Positions 41,761-58,607 of a stretch of 64,000 bases of DNA are shown here, in pieces. Source of the DNA: Chanos chanos (taxonomy: Eukaryota; Chordata; Actinopteri; Gonorynchiformes; Chanidae); contig NC_044497.1 in assembly GCF_902362185.1 (NCBI RefSeq), positions 30,554,001-30,618,000 on the forward strand, read 5' to 3'. Both the position numbers and the translations under genes were made by a program. The first letter of the stretch is position 1. Each line of letters starts with the position of its first letter. The notes under the pieces were generated by a model. The model worked only from the letters and a program-made list of their open reading frames with translations. It had not been told where the DNA came from and did not search any database.

Positions 41761-42890
41761 AAACCTGGAGTATCAGGTTGGAATCAAGTGGAGGGGAGAT
41801 GAGAAAGACAGAGCACAGAACAAAGTGACACCAATCTACAACCCACCAAATTATTGCGGAAGTCCTGTGGAATGTTTGGTGCAATTGCATGTACTATAAG
41901 TAAGATTTGTGGGATTATGATAAAATTTTTTAGAAAACCTTCATGAACTTTACAGGAAAACGTTTGCACAATGTGTTACACTTGTACAAAATGAAAGAAA
42001 CTTTACAATAGCACATGCATTTGTTGTCCTTTACAGGGTGTTTAGTTAAATTGGTAATGTTTCTGAAAACATAATCATTGGCTAATCCAGAAATAACACA
42101 ATGTCAGAAAGCTACACTTAAGTATTTGCCTTTTTTGCAAAGCTGTGTAATGAACTGTCTAATATATCAAATTTGGTCAAAATAGTTGTGTTTATTTTCA
42201 CCTCTACTGCCAGTTAACAATAGTTTTCCTCTTAAATTCTGGATTGAGACTCTAACATATTAATAATATATTTACACTTAAGTCCATGTAGTTTTATGTT
42301 AATCTAAATTCTTTCTGGCAAAGCAAATACAATAAATGCATGTTTTTCCATGTTTCTTTCCTCTCCTGAATGATCAAAAGCATTGCAATATCTTAATGTA
42401 AAATGCACAACTGAAATAATCTCGTTTGTTTCATTGATATCTGTGGATTGGGCAAGGTTTGCTCTGGGGACACCTCGGGCGGAGAGCAACCAGGAAGTTC
42501 TTGGTACTTATTTACTTAGTTCTGTGCACACCTGTTCAATTCCATGTGAACACTGTTCACACCCACCTACATGCACAGTCGTATAAGTTTTTGATTTGAT
42601 TTCTCAGCTGTATAAAAATATCGTATTCACTGTAAAAATAGAGACCAACATTTTTGTTAATGCAAAACCACAACCCGATGTAAAATGCAAAGCATCAATG
42701 CCTTCTCCGAGAGCAAGATTAAAAGACTATTAAGAATAAGCAGTCTTCTCAGCTTAAAGAAATAAAATGAATCCATTTAAGAGGTGCGTCAACTATTTTA
42801 TTTCGGAAAATATGGATTTTAAAATTTTGCCCTGATTTAACCTAGTTGAACTTACTGAGGGAAGTGTGATATCTCTTCTGCAAGAAACAG
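41761..42890 (+). other. zbtb17 3' UTR and short gap to ddost
   Basis: AT-rich sequence without coding potential. Possible zbtb17 poly(A) signals are AATAAA at 42331-42336 and 42761-42766. The second is only about 220 bases from the ddost start, so the genes are tightly packed. Confidence 0.55.
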
Positions 42891-42894
42891 CTTT

Positions 42895-42978
42895 GTTCCA
42901 TGAGGCGGCGCGTGATTGGCTGAGCGTAGTTAGGTCAAAGGGCTTCCTCTTAACGCTGACGTTGTCCAAAGGGAGAAA

Positions 42979-42990
<12 letters not shown>
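42895..42990 (+). promoter_or_regulatory. ddost: ddost promoter with inverted CCAAT box and YY1-like start
   Basis: GCGGCGCGTGATTGGCTGAG near 42904-42923 contains an inverted CCAAT box in a CpG-rich context. AAAATGGCGC at 42976-42985 is a YY1-like motif that includes the first ATG of the reading frame. Confidence 0.45.
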
Positions 42991-46113
<3,123 letters not shown>

Positions 46114-48241
46114 GAAAAATGAGAGGAAGCATGTTATTGATGGTGATGGTGAAATTGTAAATGACTCTGTGTGTGTGATGGTGGAAGGAGTAAGCTTGGG
46201 TTCATCCAGGGTTTTAAGTTTAAGTTTGACTAGAGAGTGGAGGAGGGACTACAGTCTGTACCACATTGGCTTGGATTTAATTGTAAGTGAATGCTTAACT
46301 GGATGATATCATTACAAATTGAATCAGCATTTTTCACTTTGGTTTTTTTCTTTTTCTTTTTTTTAAAGCAATTTTTATATAAAACATCACAACAAATCTG
46401 TACACTTATCAGAAACTGGTTTATTGTCTGGGTCCTTGAAATGTTTGCTAGGTGAAGTTTTTATGTTAAGACAAAGAAATTGCAATTTAAATGGATCCTG
46501 ATATAGAGAATGCACTGATGTTTCTGCTCTTGTGGTAAAACAGCTTGAATTCTACTGCATTTGTAAGAAAAAAATGTTGATTCTCCTAAAACTCAGTAAA
46601 ATGTCAACATTCCACCTTACTTTTGAAACTTGTGAATTTCTTACTGGCTGAAAGAAATGAAATGCAGACTTTCATTTGGTCCCTTAAACGCTCTGCGTAC
46701 TAAATGGAAATGACAACAACTGGGCCATAGTGATGATGGGCCACAGCTTAAGCGTAATAAAATACACTTTTAAAAGGGGTTGTTGTTCAGAAGTTAAGTG
46801 GACTGGATGCATTCAACAGTGTTTTATATTATTTTAATCAACCTGTGAAGAGAAATGCATTGGACAATAACAAAACTGACCTGTGTGACAGTGATACTTA
46901 GGGGGTCACTTATGAACAGTTATGGTCTGATTAAATGAGAAATGACATTTCTTGACCCAGGCCAATCTCATTCATCAGGGTGACTCAAATATCATTACAA
47001 CGGAGTTCCTGAGGCATTTTACCTACAGTTACACGCTGACTAAACTACTAATAAAATGGTAGAAATACGCTGAATATAAATACTCCGCACTGTAAAGTTT
47101 TTCTTTATACGATTCCGTCTTTTGAAATTTGCAAGCTTAATGTTCATACTGTTGCTTTCAAACACGGACTTTTATTCTGAAATTTCTAGCGATGGTTTTC
47201 AGTGGGAAAATTGCGTTCATGTTGCATACAACTCTCGTGACTGATATGAGTAACAACAGACTGTAGGTGTAGTTCAGTTGCTAGATATGATATTGTGTTT
47301 AAAAGATGTTTCATGTTTACGGCGAGGAGACCGTAAGCTCGTTAGTCTGACGAGCTAAAACATTCATGGTCACTAGAGCTGGCTACCGTATCATATACTT
47401 GCCGTTTTCTACGATAAGAGATGGTATGTGGCTGGCAAACGACTTTGCTACTGACTGAATAAGAGGTTTTTAATAGGGCATATTGTCGGGGGTTTGGGTT
47501 TAAACGAGGTCCTACAAATTAGACTAGTTAAGTAACCTCAGATTATATTATTGGTTATATGTTGAAAAGTATATATCTAAATTCCAAGTCAACGATATGG
47601 TGTTAAATGTCTTTCTCTTCATTAACGTATGACCTCATCTTAAAATGCTGTCGCTGAACTTGTTCTAAATTTAACAGCTAGCCACTGACCCTCTGGTCAG
47701 TGATGGTTACCTCTGACTGCTGTGGATGGGATGTCAGCATTCTAACAAGCTCAAATTCAAGACATTTCTGTTTAGTGACTGCTCAGTAAGCTAGTTCACT
47801 GACGAGTACTGCTTTGGGTTTTAGGTAAATTAAAAGCAGATGTGGATTTCTAATTCACTTGCTAGCTATGGATAATTCTGAGCGTTCATGCACTTAACTT
47901 GCTGGCAACCTGTCATCCCAGTGAGGCTACTGGAACAACCTGTCGGGTAAGCTAGTGGTAGCCGAAGTCTAGGGGCAAGCAAACACGTCGCTAGTTAGTT
48001 TAGCTCGCTAACTTTTTTGCTTATGTGAATGAAAGCAGATATTTGCTGAAGGATTACCCATGCAAAGAGCAAGATGTAATTCTGAAAGTTGGAAGCTTTG
48101 TCTTGATACAAGCAATTTGTAAATCTTGATCCCGTGCTAACCTTTAGCCTGCATGAAGCGATTTCTGGACAATACAAGCACAGCCACACATCACCCATTG
48201 GAAATCAGCTGACATCCGCTGGCGACCAAGGAGACCCAGTC
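46114..48241 (+). other. ddost 3' UTR and plekhm2 upstream region
   Basis: ddost probably ends at AATAAA 46756-46761. The rest, to the plekhm2 ATG, has no coding gene and no long repeat. The final few hundred bases should hold the plekhm2 promoter and 5' UTR; an in-frame upstream ATG occurs at 48134. Confidence 0.6.
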
Positions 48242-51200
48242 ATGGATCAACTCAAAGTCAAAGATAGAATATTGGAAAACATTTCTCTCTCCGTCAAGAA
48301 GGTAAGTTGGCCCATGACAAGCATTGAGTATAAACAGCTAATGGTCGCGTGCTGATCATCTAAATAAAACAAAACAAAAAATGTGCGATTTATTCCTGGG
48401 CCTCTTTCGCTGTATCGGGGTATCGCCCATGTCTCCGGCGTAAACACCTAGCATTAACTTGTTTTTCTCTGTTGTTGTTGTTGTTGTCGTGAATATAGCA
48501 TGAAAGTACAATGTTAGCTTTTATATAACACCACGTCATACGAGTTTACGTTCACATGTCAGTTCTTCGATGTGTAAATAAGAAGAAACGGCAGACCGAA
48601 AACATCTTTGTCTTACTGCGGCAGAACTCGACAGCAACATCATGTAAACATCATATGGAATTAACATATGTTCGCCTCCTACTATAGCCTACTCGCGTTA
48701 AATGCTCTAGACATTCCATTGTGCGTAAGCGTATAAATTGCAATTATTCACTGCTCATGTGACACAGTCCAAGGTAAGAACAGTATTTAGGGATTGGTAG
48801 CTGTTCGCTAGAAGTGGGTTATTAGTTGAACATTTTGTTCTAAGGCATTCATTGTTTTTTTTGTGTTTTTCGGCTTTCTTTGTAACACCTTTTTGTGTGT
48901 ATTCACAAACGCATCACATCACAACACCCTGTGCCTTATTCCTTCGTTGGGATGTTGTTGTGATTTATTACTTCACTTTTGGTGTCTGGCGCCTTTTGGC
49001 AGTTCCACATTCTGCCCATGGATTTCCCATTATAAGAAACACAGTCACATGACTATCAGGCGCTTAGCATTAATATCAAGGCTGGTCACTTGTCCACAAA
49101 TCTGGTGCAGTTAAACCATGGGTAACCCTTATACCCCTGCTTTTAAACTCAGGGCCTAAAACAGAAGGAGGTGGATTTCACCATCGAAGATAATGTGTAA
49201 AAATGACATAGAATCTATGAATAGATGTAGACATTTAGACACGCCGCAGCCAAAATTATATGTAGGATTCAGTACAGCATAGTAGTAAATTGAGGCATTC
49301 CAATTTCAGCACAAAGAGGAGGATTGGCAGTAAAATGGAGTAAGCAAAAATGTCTCGGCACACAGCAAATACTGAACTGGCTCCTCTTCAAAATATTTAA
49401 AATTAAGGCAACTTTCATTTTTAGGTCCCAGTGTGACTCACAGGTTCAGTCTTGTTATGCTCAATCCTCAGTTGCAGAGTTACTTTGCAGCCTGTGAGGA
49501 TGAGACGCCAGCCATCAGGAATCACGACCGTGTTCTTCAGCGACTCTGCGAGCACCTAGACCATGCTTTGCTTTATGGGTAAGACTCAGAGACTGATCAG
49601 TTCCTACAATATGTATTTGATCTATAATGACCTCAACAACTCGTAATTTTGTTTTTAAAAAACTTCATCAACATAGTACTATATTTAAGTTCTCTTTGGC
49701 TGACTCACTCTCTTTGTGCATTACAGGCTGCAGGATATCTCATCAGGTTACTGGGTCCTTGTTGTACACTTCACACGCAGAGAGGCCGTCCGGCAGATAG
49801 AGGAGCTCCAACACATAGCAACCAATCTTGGCCGAAGTGAGACAACTCATTAACAGTGCATGTTCTGGCAAAGCTGACTATATTATTGTTTGGTCTGATG
49901 TTGAAAAATTATTCTTTACACATCTTGTATCATGGCGTGATGGGTTTCTGCGAGGACATACCGTGGGATTGTGGGCTGGTTGTTGTTGTTACTGGTTACG
50001 CTTTGCTGTACTTATGGGATTGGTTTGGTTGTTATAACAGGTCGTGCTTGGCTGTACTTAGCATTAAGTGAAAGTTCATTAGAAAGCTACCTCCGCCTTT
50101 TCCAAGAGAATCAAGGACTTCTGCAGAAATATTATTTCAAGTAAGTATAATTTTTTTATAGTAATACTTTAAGTGGACAGTATTTGTAGACTTAAATGTT
50201 GGAATTAAATACACAACATATATTTTCTATCGATCAGGAATGCATTGGTATGCAGCCATGACCACCTCACCTTGTTCCTTACGCTTGTGTCTGGACTTGA
50301 GTTCATTCGCTTTGACCTCGAACTGGTACGTCTATTTACTGTGTTGTTGAAATTCATCTCAGAGGTACTTATCCAGTTAAATGATCCTCCACAATGTCCC
50401 TACCTTAACAGACACATTAGAAACATATCAACTTTGTAAATTATAGCATAGTACTTCAGTAACTAGCCTTAGAAAGTGCATTGTCTTGATTTTTTTTTTA
50501 CTTCAGTTAATTGATTATTTGAGCCTTCATTTTAAAATTGACATTCTTTCTTTTTTTCTCATCATCTCTCCAAACTGGTGCTAGGATGTTCCATACTTGG
50601 ATGTTGCACCGTATATGCCTGAATACTACAAACCTCAGAACCTTCTGGATTTTGAGGAAAGGTTGCCAAGCTCTGATAGCCTTTCACTGCATTCTTTCAC
50701 TTCCCTCACCTCCACTAACCTGGAGTGGGATGACAGTGCCATTGCCCCCTCTAGTGAAGGTAGAGTCATCTATGTTGACACTCTTTTCTCTACACATTTG
50801 TCCTCCTCTCCTCGCTGTTTGGGTTTCGTCTCTGTATCTTCTCTTTAAGTTATACGTGTTTTTACACGCTTAGAATGTGGAGAGCAGGTGATTGGTGATA
50901 GCTGATTACTATAACATTGGTCACTGTGGGGTAAAAAGAAAGATTGGGTGACTGAATACTTGTCAAACTGGAGGATACGAATAGCACATTCACTGACATT
51001 ACTCTCTATGTGAATGTAGGTCAGTCACATATGAGGGCTTTTCACTTAATGTTACTATTTCACAGAATCCATCTGTCATTATCCTCGTTTCAGTTTTCAA
51101 CTCAGAGAGTCACATGTGCCAAATTGTATTTTGTATTTATCCATCCTGTCATCTTTTTATTTTTTCTTTTCATGTCATCTCTTTCTTTTCCATCCATCTG

Positions 51201-54200
51201 AACATTCTTTTCTGCCTAATGTTGAGTCTTATCCCTCCTTTTTAGATTATGATTTTGGTGACATCTTCCCTGTGTTGCAGTCAATGCCGAGTGCAGACTG
51301 GGAAGGTGGGACATGGTTATTTCCCCATTCCCAAATTAACCCACTCCTCCCCCCTCCCCCGTACAAACTCACTGCATCATGCACGGTCATTCCACAAGGG
51401 GTCTAACTCAGGGTGCATGGCAATATGATGTGATATGACATGCCTAGTTCATGTTGGTACGAGATAAAAGAATTGGACATAAAGCTGTAGATTTCACTGA
51501 CAGGTCAGGCACTGCCTGACTCACAGATTCTTACTCAGGTCTCTGTGGATTGTTGTGGCTTTAACTATGGGGGAAATTTTGGGTCATGTGTGTTTTGTTC
51601 TAACTTAATATTGTGTATGTGTACAAATGGGTTGACAGGGAATGTGTTTTTTTTTTCCCCATCAGAGTAGGAGTAATATTAAAGTCCAGACTCACATTGT
51701 ATATCCCCTGCTGCTTGACTGAAACTTCATACCTGTCAAAAAGTTAATGGAAGATGCTGGACATTGAAGTAAATATTTGAAGAATCTGAAACCGTAATGA
51801 ACCAAACAATCTTTAATAATAAATTTGTACTAGTGCCCTTTGTTTGCTGTCAGGTTTTTATGAGTGTGAATTCAGGACAGTTTGTTTCAGTGCAAAGACC
51901 TTATGGTCTGCAGTATCAGCTGCAAATTAATTTACAGTTGTGTTGTTTATGTTTGCCCAGTAAATTCACAGACATCCATATTCATTTCAGTTGCGTCTCA
52001 GCATAAATGCAGAATGACTGTGAATTAGGGACTGATTTTTTTTTTTTACGCAAGTGTAGAATCTCTTCAGTCTGCCAGTGACAGTTTAGATCTGTCCAAT
52101 CTGTTTTGTCCAAACTGAGCTAAGTGTTCATTCTCTGTCAGCTTTCTACAGAATGAGATTGAAGTTAACTGCAATGCTTGACGCAGCTAAAACTCACTTG
52201 GTCTGGCCCGTGCTTTGGCTTTCTCCAGTAGCTTTTAGGCTACTTATATAGCAAATACATATATAAAGTAAATGTTCTGCATGCTAATGGTCTGGGTTTA
52301 GCTGACTTGCTTCCTAGCTGTAAATGAAAAAATTTCAAACCAATTATTTCTAATGCTTTGTAATGATAAAGCAACTCTTAAATGTAGCCTAAACATTTTT
52401 TAATCCAATTAAAAAAATGTTTAAGCCCTCTCTGATTGAGATTGTCAGATCTACATAGGTGTGTTTGTCAGCCAATGTAAAACAAAGCAGAAGTTTTAAC
52501 AAGCATTTATAAGATGCTGAGTAATAAGCTACAGTATTCAGGTTGAACCCAGGCCCGTGTCCTTTATGGTGTGAGGTGTCTGTGTTTGCCCTATGTGTCT
52601 GTCGTAGCCTGTCTCAGTGTCTGCCTATGTGTGTCTGTTATAACTGTGATGCACTGTTGATGATTCTGGGCTCTGCATTTCTTATGTCATTCACTATGCG
52701 CAAGCCTCTCTCTGTATAGTCATTTCCTTCTCTGTTTTACAGAAGGAGACCTGACTGATCCGGTCAGTGGGCCTCGCTCCGGTGCCTCAGACCCACAGAC
52801 AGTGGTCAGTGACACAGTGGTGCTCCGGACAGGTGGGGTCTTGGTGAGAACGACGTCTCTGTCACGGAGTCCTACTTTTCGACACAACCCCTTCAACGAA
52901 GACTCTGACACTAACACTTCGGCTGATGTTACCCCAGTTCACACAGCGAACCGCCAGGATAGCACTCTGGGAGAGGATACAGAGAGTACCAGCACAGAGC
53001 TGGAGGTCATTAGGTCAGTTCAGTCAAAACATGCTGTTGTTTTCATCAGTTTAGAATGAAAAAGGCATTTTGTAACAAACAATCTTCTGATAGCAAAAAG
53101 AGATGTTATCAAAAGAATGTCGGCTAATGACTCATTGATGGCAAATATAAATCCCAAAAATGAGAAAAATGTTTTATTTCTTTTCTTCGAATGTACTGTT
53201 TGATGGATAAAACATATTAAATGAACTATCAATACGACTTGGGTGCTGTCTGTCCCACAGGATGGCCAGACGCAGGAGACCAGGAAAGAAACGCCGTGGG
53301 AAGGGATCAACAGACTCCGTTAGCAGTGGCCGCAACGGACCTTCACCAGAACAGACAGAGACTGAAGACGGCTCTCACGTTGTCTGTGAGAGGGAGACCT
53401 TGGAGGACGTTCACACCGGGGACAGTTGGAGTCCCCTGGATGGGCCTGAAGGCTCAATGTCTGATTCAGTCAGGATGAGGGGAGAGGGAGACAACGAGGA
53501 TACTGAAGCACTGCTGCGACTCCCAGAAATGACTGACACTTCCATGGACAGTGTTGGGGAACCCCTACAAGACGTGATGGATAGACTAAACGGTGCTTTA
53601 GACGCAGAGGGCTGGGAGCAGCGTAAGGAGGATGAAGAGGAGGGACTTGTTGGTGAAATGAGAGATCGTGACGATGTTGTTGGGATTAAACGTGCTGCTC
53701 TGCTCTCTCAACAGCAGCCCTTTCGAGAGGATTCAGGGGGCGAGCCACCCGACCCAGATGACCGGTCGTGTCCTCTTGCCCCGAGCCCCAACTTCCTGCA
53801 GGCCCCCCCAGCTCCTGCAGACTTCTACTGCTTTACCCGTGACAGTCCAGAATCTTCTGCCCAGAGTAGTGGGCACGATGACCCTTCAGGGCATGGCCAG
53901 CCGCAGACTTTTTCTAGTAGCCATGAAGATGAGGGAGAAGGAGAGACAGCAACAGCAGAACAAGATGTCACCCACTCTTTAAAGAAGGAGAGTGAGAGAG
54001 GTGTGGTGCTAGAGAATGGCTCCTCTCCAAATAGAACAGAGGAGGAGGAGGAGGAGAGAGGAAGTCCTACTGAAATCCCACACCCGGCTGAGTTTAGGTG
54101 AGATTACACACTGAGGCTACCTTTGAATCAATAAGTGTTTGACTTTATTGATTAACCCATTAAAGTGAGTTGTGAGTACAGAGATAACTTGTGTTTTTTT

Positions 54201-57200
54201 TTTTTTTTTCTTCTTCTTTTAGGGTGGATAACAACCACTTGCTACTCCTCATGATTCATGTCTTCAGAGAGAATGAAGAGCAGCTCTATAAAGTGAGAGC
54301 TTGATTCTTCAGAGCCTTTGTTTTTTAAAATGAACAGCTTTGTGTCTGCTATTAAAAGAAAGTAGAAGGTGGTTTATCACTGTTTTCTCAGATGTTTGAA
54401 TAGTTCAGAGCATTGTTAGACAAACTGTCAAAATACCCATTACCCTGTCTAAGGACTGGGTTTAATTTCTCTGACTGTGTGTAGATGGTGAGGATGAGTA
54501 CAGGACACATGGAGGGGGATTTGCAGCCGCTCTATCTGCTTCTGACAGACTGTTACATCTACCTGCTCCGGAAAGGTGATCATAGAACCATAATTATAGT
54601 TCACAGTCATGCTTTTTAAGTTGCATATATTTGACTGACCTGTCTTAACAGTGCTTTTTTTTTTAAACAACATTTATTTGTGAAACCTAACCAGTTTGTC
54701 CTAAACTCCACAGGCGCAGCAGAAAAACCCTACACAGTGGAAGAGGCAGTGTCATACAACGAGCTGGACTACATCTCTGTGAGCTGATATTTCCACCCTT
54801 CCGAGAACGTCTTGTTTCTTGAGTTAATGTCTAAAAAGATCAAAATGGGCTGCCTTTACTTGTGCAGGCGTTGTTTACTATACTTGAAAATGAAAGTATG
54901 TACAGAGTGTTGATGTATGACTAAAAGACTAAAGAATCAAACGAGAAGTTGTGCTTGTGGTCTTAGGTGGGATTGGATCATCAGACAGTCACTCTGGTGT
55001 GCACCAACAGACGAAGACAGTTCCTGCTCGACGCTGCAGACTCCTCACTAACCATGTGAGTGTGATTATCTTGGTTCTGCTTCGCTCATTCACAGCCTGC
55101 CATTCAGTAGAGTGAGTACGGAGCTGTAGCAATATGAAGGTTGTCCTTTGAATTCCATGTGGACGTAAGAGGGGCACATACTGCAGCAAGGCAATTAAAT
55201 TGAATTGTTTAATTAAAACGTTGAGCTGTGATATGGAGGAAGTCTCCTTTGGTTGAAAGTTTTATGAAAACTGACTCCTCTCCTCTCCTCTCCTGGCCTT
55301 GCCTCTCCCCACTTTGCCATGCTGCAGCTGGTTTCTAGGTGTTCTGAAGTCAGCCATGATAAAAGGTTGCAGGGAGCCTCCATACCCCTCTGTGTTGACT
55401 GATGCCACCATGGAGAAACTGGCCCTCACCAAGTTTGTGTGTCAGGAGTCCCGTTGCGAAGTAAGGGCATTCAGACCTTAAAACACGTTGTCATTTTCAA
55501 GACAGGACGTAAAGCAGGCTTTAGCTTTGAAGCAGCAGAACGCAGAAGTCATATGATAAGAGAGGGCCACTGTCTGATGATGCTGTGTGTCTGCAGGTGT
55601 CTGAGGTCAGTATTCGGCTGTACTCCCTGGTACACTGGGAGGATCCCATGGATGCCACTGTAACCCCACAAACACCAACAGGCTCTGGAGAATCCAGCAG
55701 CACTAAAGAGGGTCCTCTGCTGTACCGAGCAGGGACCACTTACCTGGGCAAGGAGCTGTGGAAGAGCTGTTACTTGGTGCTTAGGTATGAGCGTTGGAAG
55801 TAAATACATCAGTGTTACTGATTCTAAACTAATGACTGATGACTTTAGAGTAATTTGTTTGCATATGTTTGTGTTTAATGTTCCTTGAAACCTTGAAATG
55901 TTACCTCTGCATGCATGGTTCATACACTGATGCTGAATCCTGTGGGTCTCTGTAGTAATGGCATTCTGTACCAGTATGCTGAGAGAACCGATGGGATTCC
56001 TCTGCTCTCCATCACCATGGGGTAGGCCTTGATTTCTCTATGTCACTTAATGTATTTTGGAGGTTCATTAATCGTCTTTTAAACAGTGTTTCCCATTTAA
56101 GAGAAGATTCAGTAAGAACACTACCATGGCATGTGTTTGTTCATTTGTTTGTTTATTTATTTTTATACATGGCAGGGGTGAGCACTGCGGTGGCTGCAGA
56201 CGCTCCAACAGCTCAGAACGACCGCACGCGTTCCAGGTTATTTTGACGGAGAGGCCTCCTCTGGAACTGAGCGCCGAGAATGAGCAGGACATGGCCGACT
56301 GGATGCAGCTGCTCTGTCAGTCTGTCTCTAAAGGGGTATGTCACCCCCCCCTCACCCCTTTCCCCATCCCATAAAAATGCCAGCCACCCACTGACTTCAT
56401 GCGTGCACATGGTTTGAAGGGGCTGCCTCATAAAATAACAGAAAAGATGAAAGGGAACACTGTTTGTGACTCACTGGCATTTTGACACACATACAGTACA
56501 GAGCTTAGTACAACTTTGGGACATTGACTGATGAACAACAGAGAATGATTTTCTCGTTTCTTTAATTCAAATGGTGCTGTGCCAGAGCACTCACACTACG
56601 CTGTGACCATTGTTCCCTCACACCAGACATAACCACAGAGCAGATCCGCTGACTCCGTTCCAGCTGCTAGCGAAAGATTTGCATTTTCAACAATAGTCTT
56701 TCTATTGTCTGTGTGTACTGTTTGTCTGGATCAAATATGTTTACGTAACAGGGAAATCGTTATGGGTTCGTTTAAACAAAGCTTTTTTTTTTTTTCTCTT
56801 CACAGGTGATCCCACAGGGAGTAGCACCCACGCCCTGTATCCCGTGCTGCCTTGTTCTTACAGACAGGAAGTTGTTGACGTGCCATCAGGACTGTCAGAC
56901 TAGTTTCTTTCGTTCGCTGGGTGGAGCTGATCTGTGTGATGTTACAGCTGTCTGTGTGGAGGGAGACAAAGAATACTGTGTTATTGTAAGTGCCCACCAA
57001 AACCACACTCGCACATCCCTCTCCTCTCATTTCATATGCATTCACTGCAAACCCTTTTTTTTTTCGCTTGTTTGACCACCGTTAATTTTTCTGTGTAATC
57101 AGCCGCTGTAATTTCTTTAGTATAATTTGTTTTTCTGTGTCTGAAGGAGTTTGCTGCAGATCGGGCTCAGTTTCTCCCTCCCTGGGTCCTGTACTTCAGT

Positions 57201-57741
57201 GGCTATGAGGAGAGAAATCGTCTCCTTGAAGAACTCGACACAGCATGGAAAGACATTTTTATGGTAAGTCGAAGAATAGGCAGAGGTGTCACAAACAAAT
57301 ACAATTCTCCAACTTTACGTTCTCATCAACAGTCACACCCTGGTAAGCACTGTAACGTTTTAACCAGCAATTTATTTCAAATACTCACAACCAGTAGGAG
57401 ATGATGGAATTAAGGCAGATTAATGTTGCATCAGATTACGAGATGAGGGCTAGGTAATGCTCTTATCTCAAGAACAGCAGGATTGCTAATTTGTCAGCAT
57501 CATTTGTCTTTTACATAGCATTATCATGTTAATGTCTGAGCTCCTTATGTTTCAACTATAGTGTCATTTTCCTTGTGTTTATATCATCTCTGCCCTGGCC
57601 CAGGTGTCTTTACCTCGGAAGGGCGTGTCAGACCCCTCTGTGCAGAAGAGATGTAGGGAGGCACTGGAGCTGATGAGGAGTGCATGGCAGAGGAGCGACA
57701 GTCTCCACAGAGGGAGATCACACAGGGAGCCGTGGTGCTGA
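48242..57741 (+). CDS. plekhm2: Pleckstrin homology and RUN domain protein PLEKHM2 (SKIP)
   Basis: Twenty exons: 48242-48301, 49472-49578, 49727-49836, 50041-50140, 50238-50325, 50585-50759, 51246-51305, 52743-53013, 53261-54097, 54223-54292, 54485-54575, 54714-54778, 54967-55055, 55328-55460, 55597-55784, 55956-56021, 56176-56335, 56806-56985, 57147-57263, 57604-57741. They encode 1034 residues (human 1019). SKIP links ARL8 on lysosomes to kinesin-1 for outward lysosome transport. The RUN domain spans about residues 35-160 (HDRVLQRLCEHLDHALLYG, SSGYWVLVVHFTRREAV). Two W-acidic kinesin light chain motifs, LEWDDS and ADWEGD, follow; the second is split by an intron. A long low-complexity middle is mostly exon 53261-54097. 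The PH domain is about 785-890 (GPLLYRAGTTYLGKELWKSC). The end SHREPWC matches the human tail (SRDPWC). The start follows human, where VKDRILENISLSVKK is near the N-terminus. Confidence 0.96.
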
Positions 57742-58260
57742 GGGCCGACCGATCAGAGCTGAGAACTACACGACAGCAGGGCTGGGAGGACTCGCACAAG
57801 CATGCTTGCATTTTTGTTCTTTTGATGTTGGCACAAACAGGAAATGTTTTTGACCTCAGATGCTGATACTGTCGAGTTCTGCACTGTCTACATCAGAAAG
57901 GAAGTAAATCAGGTGACATTTCTAGGTTATGGAACTTTTAAAGATGGCGTACTTGACATTTTGAATTAATGATTAGATAGGTGGGAATTGACCCTTGCAC
58001 AGATATCCGAGTGGTTATGTTAAAATTCTCTATGTAGCTAATAAGGAGGTCTGTGGATGAAAAAAAGACACTCCATGCTTTAATAACATTCTGCACAAAA
58101 GTTTGTTAACAGATCAATGAGGTTAACAGACCCAGAAATACTCGCGTGTATTATATGTTTGCATACAGTATCAGTTATATAAGGAATGAGAAGTACTGAA
58201 TGTTATCATTTGAATCCGTCTTGTATAGATTGGTCTGTAAACAAATACCTCAGCATACCT

Positions 58261-58304
58261 CCCCCCCCCCACACACACACGCACACACACTCACACACTC
58301 ACAC
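58261..58304. repeat. C run and CA microsatellite
   Basis: Ten C bases are followed by CA/CTCA dinucleotide repeats in the plekhm2 3' UTR. Confidence 0.9.
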
Positions 58305-58571
58305 TACATGACCAGGTACATGTTGCTTTGTTAGCACTGGTGGTAATATGTATGGACATAACGAGAGATTTCAAACTGTACTGCAGCTCTTGACTGCAAC
58401 TGTTACTTGCGCTGAAATTGGCTTTCCACTGTATGTGTTGACCATTGTTTTCTAGCTGCTAGAGAAAGATCAGTGTTGGGATTATAGAAAGTCAAGCAAT
58501 TGTGGAGAAGACATTCAGTAGAAAGAGAAGGAAGGGGAGAGGGAGCAATATATTGAGGTGAAAGGAGGTGT

Positions 58572-58607
58572 TTGTGCAATCTTGCCCTCTAGTGCAAGAT
58601 TGCACAA
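58572..58607 (+). other. Perfect 14-bp stem-loop in the plekhm2 3' UTR
   Basis: TTGTGCAATCTTGC and its exact reverse complement GCAAGATTGCACAA flank an 8-base loop (CCTCTAGT). It could be an RNA hairpin or the remains of a small inverted-repeat element. It is too short for an ordinary pre-miRNA. Confidence 0.7.

Noticed and set aside
48134-48241. In-frame ATG 36 codons upstream of the chosen plekhm2 start
   Set aside because: The human protein begins only a few residues before VKDRILENISLSVKK, and the extra residues resemble nothing in the family. I kept 48242, though an N-terminal extension cannot be excluded from sequence alone.
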